Shown: piece by piece, positions 8,747 to 17,275 of the stretch
How positions within the stretch are numbered: position 1 is the first letter of the stretch
Layout: each line of letters begins with the position of its first letter
The notes under the pieces: generated by a model
What the model was told of the DNA's origin: nothing
What the model saw: the letters and a program-made list of their open reading frames with translations, nothing else
The model's database searches: none
Assembly: GCA_023407175.1 (NCBI GenBank)
Contig: JAEYMU010000057.1
Span: 186,001-250,000 of the forward strand
Direction: 5' to 3'
Source of the DNA: Bacillota bacterium
Lineage (GTDB): Bacteria; Bacillota_A; Clostridia; Lachnospirales; Lachnospiraceae
DNA length: 64,000 nt
Translations under genes and position numbers: made by a program

Positions 8747-10291
8747 TTACCTGTTCTCCCTTACCGTATCAAGGTACTGCTCCACATCATCCCATAGGAT
8801 ATCCAAGGCTTCGATCGTTCTCTTATAGAGCTTATATTTTTTCTCGTAAACAGATACCTTGTCCGGATTTGGCATCACAGGCCGGGCTACATTACACATG
8901 TTTTTTGCTGCCTGCTTTATATCCTTATATTCCCCTGCCGCAACAGCACCGATAACAGCACAGCCCAAGGTACCTGTCTCATTTACAGTAACCGCTTCCA
9001 CCGGAGCATTCATTACATTGGCAAAAATCTGTGTCCATACCCCGGAACGCGCTGCACCTCCGGCCAGCCTGATGGATTTTGGTTTGCTCTCCCTTGTGGC
9101 CAGGAGCCTCTCATAATGATACCTGTGTGAAAAGGCAATTCCCTCGTAAATACTTCTTGCCAGATGCTGTCTGGTATGATAATTACTGATGCCTACAAAG
9201 CAGCCCATGGCATTGGGATGTACATTACTGGCCATAAGAAACGGCAAGAAAATGGGGCAAAACTCTTCCTCCGGCAGATCACCGACCCAACTGTTCATCG
9301 TATCATAAATGCTTTTCCCCTCTCTCTCACTCTGCTCGCGCAATTCGGGAAGCAGCTTCTTTATGAACCATTCATTGTTTCCTGCGGAGGTAGGGCTGCA
9401 TTCCTCAATTAGATAATATCCCGGAAGGCAGAAGAAGGAATTCATCATAACACTTCCATCCGTGACCGGTTTTTTACTTATGTATTCGTTAATGCTCCAG
9501 GTCCCGGCTATCATACAGATATTATCTTCGTTCACGACATCCACGGCAATAGCACACGCATCAATATCAAAGGCTCCTCCCGCAACCGGTGTACCCTTCT
9601 TCAGCCCTGTCTTACTCGAAGCCTCTTCTGTCACATATCCGCAGATATCCGTGGAACGGCGTAAGGGCGGCAATTTATTCATACAATCGGACAGACCAAA
9701 AAGCTTCAGCAGCTCTTCATCATATTTTGCAGTATTCAGATTTACTAAATTCGCTCCGGAATAGTCCGTTATCTCTCCAAAGGCCTGACCGGTCAAACGA
9801 AATCTAATATAATCCTTGCATTCAAAAATCCATTGTGTCCTCTCAAGTACCTCCGGTTCATAATCCCTCAACCAGGCCAGGAGCGATACCGGCTGACTGC
9901 TTAATACCTTTTGATATGAAATACGGAAAACCTCTTTCGCTATCCCTTCTTCCTCCCATTGAATCGGATATTTCCAGGCCCTGTTATCCGTAGAGATAAT
10001 CCCATTTCTTACTGGTCTGTTATCCTTTCCCCAAAGATACAGCCCTTTCCCATGCCCGCATACTGATACACAAGCTATTTCTTCGCTTGATATACCGGCC
10101 TTTTCTATGACGGAGCGGATTACCCCTGCATTAGCCTCCCACATCTCCTCCATATTTCTCTCTACATATCCGGGCTTTGGAATAATCATCGCTGTGTCCG
10201 TTCCAACTGTTGCAAGCTCCTTTCCCTTTGAATCATAGACGGATGCTTTTGTTGCAGTACCTCCATTATCTATTCCAAGATAATAATTCAT
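8747..10291 (-). CDS. FGGY-family carbohydrate kinase, L-xylulose-kinase-like
   Basis: ATP-dependent sugar kinase, 514 aa. The N-terminal phosphate-1 motif GIDNGGTATKASVYD, the FDIDACAIA central region, and the C-terminal LAGGAARSGVWTQIFANV adenosine motif are present. Overall pattern (CGHGKGLYLW, EECSPTSAGNNEWF, SIYEGIAFSH) resembles LyxK/YiaP-type L-xylulose kinases, but substrate prediction in this family is unreliable. ATG 10291 has AGGAGG six bases upstream. It is a single gene behind its own promoter; no sugar transporter or isomerase adjoins it. Confidence 0.85.
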   Translation of the reverse strand: MNYYLGIDNGGTATKASVYDSKGKELATVGTDTAMIIPKPGYVERNMEEMWEANAGVIRSVIEKAGISSEEIACVSVCGHGKGLYLWGKDNRPVRNGIISTDNRAWKYPIQWEEEGIAKEVFRISYQKVLSSQPVSLLAWLRDYEPEVLERTQWIFECKDYIRFRLTGQAFGEITDYSGANLVNLNTAKYDEELLKLFGLSDCMNKLPPLRRSTDICGYVTEEASSKTGLKKGTPVAGGAFDIDACAIAVDVVNEDNICMIAGTWSINEYISKKPVTDGSVMMNSFFCLPGYYLIEECSPTSAGNNEWFIKKLLPELREQSEREGKSIYDTMNSWVGDLPEEEFCPIFLPFLMASNVHPNAMGCFVGISNYHTRQHLARSIYEGIAFSHRYHYERLLATRESKPKSIRLAGGAARSGVWTQIFANVMNAPVEAVTVNETGTLGCAVIGAVAAGEYKDIKQAAKNMCNVARPVMPNPDKVSVYEKKYKLYKRTIEALDILWDDVEQYLDTVRENR

Positions 10292-10383
10292 TGTTGGCCT
10301 CCTCATAAAGCGTAGGTACGTTAATTACCTTCTCTTCAATTACTTCATCTGATTGCTGTAAGAAACATCTATTATATATTTCT

Positions 10384-10423
10384 TGTATACATCTATTATA
10401 TTACAAATTGTATCTTATGTCAA
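10384..10423 (-). promoter_or_regulatory. kinase promoter with TGTATACA dyad
   Basis: Minus-strand -35 TTGACA (10423-10418), 17 bp spacer, -10 TATAAT (10400-10395). The palindrome TGTATACA (10384-10391) follows immediately downstream of the -10 box. It shares TTGTATAC with the LIV-1 operator, suggesting control by the same GntR protein. Confidence 0.6.
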
Positions 10424-10537
10424 TTTTATAAATTTTCTTCCTATTCAGAAATTCTCACTCATATTTTAATGTTAATTGTAAATCCTATTTTTATTAACGA
10501 TAAATTGTCTTATTAATTAAGCTTTAGGAGGCCGATT

Positions 10538-11248
10538 ATGGATATTCTTAAGATTGTGTTTTCTTCCTTTGCATCTCTTGTCTCCCTCTTTGTCTTTACA
10601 AAGCTAATGGGGAACCGGGAAATGTCACAGTTAAGTATGTTTGACTATGTCAGCAGTATTGCTCTGGGTTCCATTGCCGGTGAGATGGCCGTGATGTCCA
10701 CGGACAGCGTGCTGGAACCCTTTATCTCCATGCTGATTTTTGCCGTTATGACAGTACTCATTTCATATGCCACCTGCAAGTCCATCTGGTTAAGAAGATT
10801 CTTCGAGGGACAACCCTTGCTGCTGTACCAGAATGGCCAGGTCTATGAGAAGAATCTATTGAAGGCCAAGATGGATATGGATGAATTCCTGTCGGTATGC
10901 AGGATTGCCGGCTACTATAATCTTGAGGAGGTGCACACCGTATTCCTTGAAACCAACGGAAGGGTAAGCGTTCTGCCCTCTTCCCAGAATCGCCCTGCAA
11001 CTCCTGAGGACTTGAATCTTAAGCCAACTCAGGACCTGCCCCTGGCCAATGTAATAATTGACGGAAAAATCATGAAGGATAATCTGAAAAGCACCGGAAA
11101 GAATGAGAAATGGGTGGAAAAGCAGCTTCAGGCCAAAGGATTTCCCGATATGAAAGAGGTAATCCTTGCCACCTATGACAGTACGACTGATACGCTCAAT
11201 GTGTATAAGAAATTTCACAAAAAGATGCTGCGCGATATCTTTGAATAA
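10538..11248 (+). CDS. DUF421 (YetF-type) membrane protein
   Basis: Membrane protein of 236 aa of the DUF421/YetF family. About three membrane segments fill residues 1-85, with the family region TKLMGNREMSQLSMFDYVSSIALGSIAGEM near the start; a soluble C-terminal part (about 90-236) follows. AGGAGG stands six bases before the ATG. Several Bacillus paralogues occur in sporulation and general stress settings, but a molecular role is not established. Followed 66 bp downstream by the M23 peptidase gene. Confidence 0.8.
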   Translation: MDILKIVFSSFASLVSLFVFTKLMGNREMSQLSMFDYVSSIALGSIAGEMAVMSTDSVLEPFISMLIFAVMTVLISYATCKSIWLRRFFEGQPLLLYQNGQVYEKNLLKAKMDMDEFLSVCRIAGYYNLEEVHTVFLETNGRVSVLPSSQNRPATPEDLNLKPTQDLPLANVIIDGKIMKDNLKSTGKNEKWVEKQLQAKGFPDMKEVILATYDSTTDTLNVYKKFHKKMLRDIFE

Positions 11249-11314
11249 TGTAATAGTTCTGATTTAAAAAACATAAAATGTTACAAGTTGTTAATGCAAG
11301 GAAGTTTCAGGCGC

Positions 11315-12421
11315 ATGCGGTTAAACCTTAAAACGAAGCATATTGTGATTTTTGAATTGATTTTATTAATTATAATATCCTCCTTTACTATAAAGGAAGG
11401 AATTGACCGGGAAGCCGCTGTCTATTCCTCCATGTATGATACAGAAAAGAAATTTATTAAGTGGGTAAGCTTTGATGTTAGCAGCGAGGCTCTGGAACAG
11501 GCTTATAAATATGACGTAGCCTCACAAACGGAGGAGGTTAAGCTTAATTGGATTGAACTTTTGGCCTGCCTTGGCTGCAAATACGGAGGGGATTTCTCTG
11601 ATTACAAAAAGAAGCATCTGGATGAGCTTGTAGAAAAGCTGAAAAGCAAGAAAGAAACCATAAAATCCCTAAGTGCGAATATGAAATATTATGATTATTA
11701 TTATGAAGCCTACTCGGCGGTTCTGGGCGGCATGGTCGGCAGCTATAAAATCGAGGTGGCCGATGATACCGCCCCCGGCGGGAAGCGCTGGGAGGAACGC
11801 TATGGGCTGAAGACCTTCTCGCCCATCGCTAAATATTATCCCTATAACGATTTTGATGATTTCGGAGCCTCCCGCAGTTACGGCTTTCGCAGAAAGCACC
11901 TTGGCCATGATATGATGGGCCAGGTCGGTACCCCTGTGATTGCGGTTGAATCCGGCTATGTGGAAGCCCTTGGCTGGAACCAATACGGCGGCTGGCGTAT
12001 TGGTATCCGCAGCTTTGACGGCAAACGCTACTACTATTATGCACATCTTCGCAAGAATTTTCCTTATAATAAATCCCTTACGGAGGGAAGCATCGTGCAG
12101 GCCGGTGATGTCATCGGCTATCTGGGGCGCAGCGGCTACAGCAGCAATGAAAATATCAACAACATTAACACCCCTCATCTTCATTTTGGGATACAGCTTA
12201 TTTTTGATGAATCCCAGAAGGAAAGCAACAACGAAATCTGGATTGACTGCTATCAAATCATCCAGTTTCTAAACCGGAACCGGTCGGAGACAGTCAAGGA
12301 CCCGGATACCAAGGAATACAGCCGGGTGTACAATTTTATCGACCCGGTAGCACAGCACTATATCAACCGTTCCATTTACAAATACGATGATAATGAATTC
12401 AATATACATATCTATGAATAA
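11315..12421 (+). CDS. M23-family metallopeptidase, membrane-anchored
   Basis: Peptidoglycan endopeptidase-type protein (LytM/M23), 368 aa. An N-terminal signal anchor (about residues 8-28) precedes a helical linker and the C-terminal M23 domain. The zinc ligands are visible as H-x3-D in KHLGHDMMG and the H-x-H in TPHLHFG; YYYYAHL supplies the further active-site His. The start is placed at ATG 11315, with AAGGAAG about 10 bp upstream; earlier TTG/ATG codons (11288, 11294) lack a site. The neighbouring ger operon suggests a role in spore-cortex or cell-wall remodelling, by context only. Confidence 0.8.
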   Translation: MRLNLKTKHIVIFELILLIIISSFTIKEGIDREAAVYSSMYDTEKKFIKWVSFDVSSEALEQAYKYDVASQTEEVKLNWIELLACLGCKYGGDFSDYKKKHLDELVEKLKSKKETIKSLSANMKYYDYYYEAYSAVLGGMVGSYKIEVADDTAPGGKRWEERYGLKTFSPIAKYYPYNDFDDFGASRSYGFRRKHLGHDMMGQVGTPVIAVESGYVEALGWNQYGGWRIGIRSFDGKRYYYYAHLRKNFPYNKSLTEGSIVQAGDVIGYLGRSGYSSNENINNINTPHLHFGIQLIFDESQKESNNEIWIDCYQIIQFLNRNRSETVKDPDTKEYSRVYNFIDPVAQHYINRSIYKYDDNEFNIHIYE

Positions 12422-12480
12422 AGAACAGTGGCTTCGTGGTTGATTTATATTGACAGCGCTCGATAAAATTGCCCCGGATA

Positions 12481-13581
12481 TTAATATTGCTTCTTTATTC
12501 TCCTTTTCCTGATCAGGCACAGGAAGGCCAGCAGGAAGGGGATTGCATATTCAAAAATCAAATTCAGGTTGACAATTACATACCGGTAGAGATAATTAAA
12601 TTCAAACTGCGTACTGCTCACATAATAGGTCAGATAAAATACCAGAATGGTTAGCGGTACAAACAAAAAGTTTCCGTCCTTTAATTGAAACAGCCAGACA
12701 AAGCACCTGGAAAGCAGGATTGCAAATACACTGATTGCAATGAAATCCGACAGGATACAGATTAACGTCACCAGAACCTCGAAGCGTTCAAAAATATTAA
12801 AAAATGAAATACTCTTAACCGTAATATAGAAGGGGAACGGCAGATTCCTGGTTAAGCTGGTACCGGATATTCCAAAGGTAAAGAGTGTTATCACAAAGGC
12901 CAGCGCCGTAAAGGTAAGTATACCGAACCATAGCTTTCTTAGCTGCTCCTTTGTAACGGATATCCCGAATTTGTCCGCAAAAAACAAAGCAATGATAATA
13001 TTGCCCCCGACTGCAATTACCTGCTTTGAGGCGAAGATTGTTTCCTTTAGATTAAAGGTTGACACCGGAAGCAGATAATCAGAGCGCAGCCGACCGATGG
13101 CACAAAGAAACATAATAGCAAATAAAAGCAGGATTGTGGCAAGGGTCAGTTCTGAAAACCGAAAGATTGTTTTAATTCCCCGGATCAGTGCATAAAATAC
13201 CAGCACCGCAAGAACCACCATAAAGAAATCCGATCGGGTCTTAGGCATTAACGTAAACTGCAGTGTCAGGCTGTACATGGTGACCTTGGCCGTAATACCG
13301 AGCAAGATCCATAACAGATAGAGGAATATGATTATCTTTGATAATACCTTACCCAGCAGCTGTACCATAATCTCATAGATATTCAGTCCCGGATATGTCT
13401 TAATCAGCAAAATCACGATGGCCGTTAAGGGAATTGTTGCAATTACAGACCATAAAGGACTCAAGTACCCGCTTCTGCCCGCCTCCTGAGCCAACGCCTC
13501 CGGTACCTGTCTTAGCACCGAGGATATTGAGATAAACAAATACATAAAGGTTATCTGCCTTAATGATACTTCCCTGTCCAT
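12481..13581 (-). CDS. gerAB: GerAB-type spore germination permease
   Basis: B subunit of a GerA-type germinant receptor in the spore inner membrane, 366 aa with about ten membrane segments (APC superfamily fold). The N-terminus SLRQITFMYLFISISSVLRQVPEALAQ-type region and the gene order fit the family. ATG 13581 is preferred (GGAGG five bases upstream) over the longer frame from 13611. B subunits are thought to bind the germinant. It is the last gene of the ger operon and converges with the M23 gene; no clear terminator is seen in the 59 bp between them. Confidence 0.85.
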   Translation of the reverse strand: MDREVSLRQITFMYLFISISSVLRQVPEALAQEAGRSGYLSPLWSVIATIPLTAIVILLIKTYPGLNIYEIMVQLLGKVLSKIIIFLYLLWILLGITAKVTMYSLTLQFTLMPKTRSDFFMVVLAVLVFYALIRGIKTIFRFSELTLATILLLFAIMFLCAIGRLRSDYLLPVSTFNLKETIFASKQVIAVGGNIIIALFFADKFGISVTKEQLRKLWFGILTFTALAFVITLFTFGISGTSLTRNLPFPFYITVKSISFFNIFERFEVLVTLICILSDFIAISVFAILLSRCFVWLFQLKDGNFLFVPLTILVFYLTYYVSSTQFEFNYLYRYVIVNLNLIFEYAIPFLLAFLCLIRKRRIKKQY

Positions 13582-13624
13582 TCCTACCTCCACTATTAGC
13601 TTCCTTATCATTATCCTTTGTTAT

Positions 13625-13813
13625 TTACTTTACATATTTCTCCATGTACATTGCAAGACTTGGCAAATAGGGATTGATCAGATATACAATTCCCAGGACA
13701 AGTCCAAGCATAGAAAGAAAAAGGTATAATATTAGATTCCTTTTCTCCTCCAGCAGCTTTTTTCTTTGCTTTATCAGTGTGTAAACCGCAGTTGCCCCAA
13801 ATATATAGATCAT
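13625..13813 (-). CDS. small two-helix membrane protein of the ger operon
   Basis: Protein of 62 aa with two hydrophobic segments (about residues 2-12 and 27-45) around a basic loop KQRKKLLEEKRN. AGGAGG lies six bases upstream of the ATG, so it is very likely translated. It sits between gerC and gerB genes. Small D-type proteins are known in some germinant receptor operons and modulate the receptor; this may be such a protein, but sequence similarity cannot be judged by eye. Confidence 0.7.
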   Translation of the reverse strand: MIYIFGATAVYTLIKQRKKLLEEKRNLILYLFLSMLGLVLGIVYLINPYLPSLAMYMEKYVK

Positions 13814-13850
13814 GTCCTGCCTCCTTGTAATAAAATTCTTTGCCTGGTTT

Positions 13851-14966
13851 TTAAGAGCCTAAGATAAAGGACTTAGAAATCTTGGAATGAATATCATAAT
13901 TGTATTTGATTGAACTGATTCGGTCAGCCCAGTTCGACTCAACATCCTTCCACCTGGAATAATTCTGATTTTCAATCAGGCGTGCCAAATTAAGAATATC
14001 CAGTCCCGTTGTCTGGGAATAATCCACTGCTTTCTCCAGAACACTTTGTATATAGGAATTCTGCTCTCTGGTAAGCTTATCCAATTCCTCCCGTTCAAAA
14101 ATATCCTGATCCACAAGCACTTCCTTCACTGCTGTTTCAAAGCTCAGCTTAACTGTAACCGTGATATTATTATCCTCTATTTTAGTTTTGAGCTTTGTTT
14201 TTGTATAAGAAATCAGCAGGCTTACCTTATCCTCCAGGTAAACCGGATAGCTTCGCATAATATTTTTTATAAAATTAACCCCGTCCGAGGTTTCCTTATC
14301 AAGATAATCCTTTAACTCAAAACGATCGAATACAGCGTAGCCCTGAATGATATAGCCTGATTTATCTGCAATCAGGTACGGAACCAGGATGCTTGACTGG
14401 GTTTGATCCATATCGTTTAATATATTGACCACAGTATTGTCATTTCTGGTCAAAAGCTCCTGCTGTTTTTGCTTGATTGCCTCCAAATCCTCATGGATGG
14501 TCTGCTTATTCTCAATTCCAGCATTCATAAAATCCGAGGCACTCATATCCTTAATGACATAGATCAGGCCCTCCATTTTGATTGTCTCATCCCTTGACAG
14601 AAAATCCAGACTTTCTCTGATTCCCTGTCTGGCAGCACCGTCCCCAATCAGAAAGGAACCTGCCTGCGCCAGTGATATTGACTTCTTATTCTTTAATTTC
14701 AAATCCTCCAAAGCCTCATAGGCAGTCTTGCCCGTTCCCTGTGCCAGCTTCTCCTGACCGGAGGAGGAACCGGCGTCTCCGCTGCTCTCACCGGAGGAAG
14801 CCTGTCCGCTGTCGGAATTATAAAGTCCGCTTACCGTATACTCCCCGTCCGTATAATCAATGCCCAGCACCAGCACCAGATCAATCTCATCAATTTCCTT
14901 TCTGCTAAAATCATGGGTGCAGCCGCATAATAGGAATGGAATTAATAGAAATATTAATTTTTTCAT
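13851..14966 (-). CDS. gerAC: Ger(x)C-family spore germination lipoprotein
   Basis: C subunit of the germinant receptor, 371 aa, a lipoprotein on the outer face of the spore inner membrane. The signal peptide ends in a lipobox with LLCGC (Cys16-17 region). The mature protein starts with the family's KEIDEIDLVLVLGIDY strand and ends with the domain III region HSKISKSFILGS. A low-complexity Ser/Gly insert (SGQASSGESSGDAGSSSGQ, about residues 51-69) is unusual. The gene lies 17 bp after the A-subunit gene. Confidence 0.88.
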   Translation of the reverse strand: MKKLIFLLIPFLLCGCTHDFSRKEIDEIDLVLVLGIDYTDGEYTVSGLYNSDSGQASSGESSGDAGSSSGQEKLAQGTGKTAYEALEDLKLKNKKSISLAQAGSFLIGDGAARQGIRESLDFLSRDETIKMEGLIYVIKDMSASDFMNAGIENKQTIHEDLEAIKQKQQELLTRNDNTVVNILNDMDQTQSSILVPYLIADKSGYIIQGYAVFDRFELKDYLDKETSDGVNFIKNIMRSYPVYLEDKVSLLISYTKTKLKTKIEDNNITVTVKLSFETAVKEVLVDQDIFEREELDKLTREQNSYIQSVLEKAVDYSQTTGLDILNLARLIENQNYSRWKDVESNWADRISSIKYNYDIHSKISKSFILGS

Positions 14967-14983
14967 TTACCCCGGTCCCCCTG

Positions 14984-16438
14984 TCATTTCTGCTTGATGT
15001 GATTCTCAGGTGAAAGCTTCTGTGTACGTTTTCTAAAATACCGGATCGGAAAACGGAACAGGGTATCCTTATGGTTGCTCTCATCGATATCCACGAAGGG
15101 CGACATATAGGCAAGCCCGTAATTATCCATGCTGCAAAGATGGGTAATCAGAACAATCACTCCAACTGCCAGTCCCAGAAAGCCGCCGATTGCCGCAAGC
15201 ACGGCAAACACAAACCGGATTACCCGGATACCGCTGCTCAAATCCTGGTTTGGCATAATAAAGCCTGCGATACCTGCCAGGGAAACGATGACAACTACCA
15301 GCGGTGATACAATATTTGCCGAGACGGCAGCCTGTCCGACAATAATGCCGCCCAGAATCGACATTGCCGTACCGACGGTTTTGGGCAGACGAAGTCCCGC
15401 CTCGATCAGAATTTCAAAGGATAAAAGCAGGCCGAGGACCTCGGTAGAGGAAGAAAAGGGGACATTCTGCTTTGCCGCCTGTGTTGACAGAGCCAGCTGC
15501 ACCGGAAGCATTTGATTCTGGTAGGTGGTGGCTGCAATGTAAAAGGCCGGTAAAAATAAAGTAACCACCATGGCCAGATACCGAAGAACCCGAAGAGCCG
15601 AACCCACAAAGTAATGATTCGCATAATCCTCCGGCGACTGCATCAGCATCGCCAGTTGACAGGGTAACAGATATACAAAGGGAAGCCCGTCCACAACCAG
15701 CGCAATTCTGCCGTCAGACAGATTGGCCGAAATTCTGTCCGGGCGCTGTGTATACATGATCTGTGGGAACAAGCTCTTAGGATTTTCAATCAGGTATTCT
15801 TCAATAAAGGCGGGGGTTGGGATATTATCAATATTAATTGCCTGTATTTTCTCACGTATTTTATTCACCGTATCCATATTGGCAATATTACTTATATAGC
15901 ACAGAGCCAGATCCGTCTTTGAGACCTTCCCGACGCTCAAGCTCTCCATCACCAGATATTCGGAACGGATTCGCCTGCGGATTAATGCCGTATTGACACG
16001 CAAGACTTCTACAAAGGCATCCTTCGCTCCCTTAATTACATTTTCTTCGGTGGGCTCAGAGATGGAGCGTTTTTCAAAGGTTCGGATATCATATACGATT
16101 GCCTTTTTTTCACCGTCAAAGATAAAGGCCGCCATACCGCTCATAACATACTTAAGCAAAAGCTGGTAATCGCTTTCCTCCTGTGTAAAGGCATGGTAGG
16201 CCCCGCCGCTCATCAGATAATCCATGACCGCCCGCTCGGTTTTATACTGGCCGATATATTGGTCAAGGACAAGCGTCTGCAAAATTGCTTCATCCACTAT
16301 CTGAGAACTGATCAAACCATCCACACAAAAAAGATGAAAGGTAATGCCATTTTGATTGATTTTTATTGGGCGGATCAGCACATCCCCACTTTTTGAGAAT
16401 AGTTCCTTAATTACCTGTGAATTAATAACCTGCTCCAT
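14984..16438 (-). CDS. gerAA: GerAA-type spore germination protein
   Basis: A subunit of a GerA-type germinant receptor, 484 aa. A cytoplasmic N-terminal domain (about 1-270) carries the family region YISNIANMDTVNKIREKI; a membrane domain with about five to six segments follows, including the conserved TYQNQMLPVQLALSTQAAKQ loop. ATG 16438 is preceded by GAGG at six bases; the frame extends to 16459. First gene of a four-gene operon (A, C, small protein, B). Such operons are normally read in the forespore under sigma G; no sigma-G promoter was confirmed by eye. Confidence 0.9.
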   Translation of the reverse strand: MEQVINSQVIKELFSKSGDVLIRPIKINQNGITFHLFCVDGLISSQIVDEAILQTLVLDQYIGQYKTERAVMDYLMSGGAYHAFTQEESDYQLLLKYVMSGMAAFIFDGEKKAIVYDIRTFEKRSISEPTEENVIKGAKDAFVEVLRVNTALIRRRIRSEYLVMESLSVGKVSKTDLALCYISNIANMDTVNKIREKIQAINIDNIPTPAFIEEYLIENPKSLFPQIMYTQRPDRISANLSDGRIALVVDGLPFVYLLPCQLAMLMQSPEDYANHYFVGSALRVLRYLAMVVTLFLPAFYIAATTYQNQMLPVQLALSTQAAKQNVPFSSSTEVLGLLLSFEILIEAGLRLPKTVGTAMSILGGIIVGQAAVSANIVSPLVVVIVSLAGIAGFIMPNQDLSSGIRVIRFVFAVLAAIGGFLGLAVGVIVLITHLCSMDNYGLAYMSPFVDIDESNHKDTLFRFPIRYFRKRTQKLSPENHIKQK

Positions 16439-16473
16439 ATTCCACCTCATTCCTGCCACAAATACTTGTTGGA

Positions 16474-16501
16474 TTCATAAAGTCAATTTCGCTTTGACTT
16501 C
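16474..16501. repeat. CATAAAGTCAA dyad, copy C
   Basis: CATAAAGTCAA (16476-16486 region) is followed by TTTCGCT and then TTGACTT, making a 7 bp stem (AAGTCAA/TTGACTT). It lies about 40 bp upstream of gerAA. It shares the 11-mer with dyads near 17080 and 25540. Confidence 0.5.
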
Positions 16502-16594
16502 GCAATTTACCTTTATATTCTTTCAAAAACCAGTCATTTTATTCATAGAAAGTCAGGTTTTTCCTTTGTGATTTTAAATCAAATAGTGTGAATT

Positions 16595-16663
16595 AAAAAA
16601 GGCCCTCCTCATACCGGACTGAACTCCCCTTGTTCGGGAGCTGTCCGGCTTAAGAAACGGCCT
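16595..16663 (-). terminator. long rho-independent terminator after the DUF6514 gene
   Basis: On the minus strand AGGCC pairs with GGCCT and is followed by TTTTTT. Inside the outer stem, CCGGAC/GTCCGG and CTCCC/GGGAG form a second stem. The structure lies downstream of the gene at 16747 and upstream of gerAA, and would insulate the ger operon. Confidence 0.65.
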
Positions 16664-16746
16664 GTTTTAAGTCACCTTCATTATGTAGTCAAACACTTAC
16701 GTTCATGATATTAATCATGCGTATTTTTGATGGATGCAGCATCCAT

Positions 16747-17004
16747 TTATTTGAAATAATCTTCTGCCATATCTTTTATATGTACAGGAAGAACCTTTCC
16801 CTTAACTAAGTGCTTCAGAAAAGCCTCTGCTTCTCCTTCATCATCGGTAATATCTTCTATGTAGCAATAGTCTTTCTTATCTTTACTGCCTTCCACATAA
16901 CATTCCATACTGTACAAAGCATTTTTAAAAATAAGATGATACACAACTTGAATTTCTTCTGCCTTCGTACTCTTCAAGCTTGACCTTAGTGATTGTTCTA
17001 TCAT
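16747..17004 (-). CDS. small protein, DUF6514-like
   Basis: Protein of 85 aa. The pattern VVYHLIFKNALYSMECYVE, an acidic EDITDDEGEAEAFLKHL middle and the closing VLPVHIKDMAEDYF resemble the DUF6514 family of small clostridial proteins of unknown function. No membrane segment or metal motif is visible. AGGGTGG stands six bases before the ATG. It appears to be transcribed alone, with a hairpin-forming repeat in its leader and a strong terminator after it. Confidence 0.65.
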   Translation of the reverse strand: MIEQSLRSSLKSTKAEEIQVVYHLIFKNALYSMECYVEGSKDKKDYCYIEDITDDEGEAEAFLKHLVKGKVLPVHIKDMAEDYFK

Positions 17005-17035
17005 GCAACGCCACCCTTCTTCATAATAATAGAGA

Positions 17036-17082
17036 AGTCACGCTATATTGGCTAAAGCCCATATAACTTGACTTTATGACCA
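17036..17082. repeat. CATAAAGTCAA/GGCTTTAGCC dyad, copy A
   Basis: Read on the minus strand: CATAAAGTCAA, eight bases, GGCTTTAGCCAA, then TGACTT. AAGTCA/TGACTT and TATAT/ATATA make a hairpin around the GGCTTTAGCC centre. The arrangement and spacing match copy B at 25539. It lies in the leader region of the DUF6514-like gene. The rest of the 17005-17275 gap shows no gene. Confidence 0.55.
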
Positions 17083-17275
17083 CATAAAATGATAACATTT
17101 GACACCATAATTATAACAGACTTCTCATAGGGATACGAGCGATTCTTTCAAGTTTCCTGATGTAAATAATAGAACAAGTGGAGCTTAATGGCAGCAGTAA
17201 AGGGACAGTATGGAAAATGGAATTCCTTCAGCCTCCCTGGCCAAAGAAATTCCATTTTCCGACTGCCGTTTTACA

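Noticed and set aside
11669..12256. 195-codon minus-strand frame opposite the M23 gene
   Set aside because: The plus-strand frame carries intact zinc motifs; the minus frame is Ala/Ile-rich reverse-complement text.
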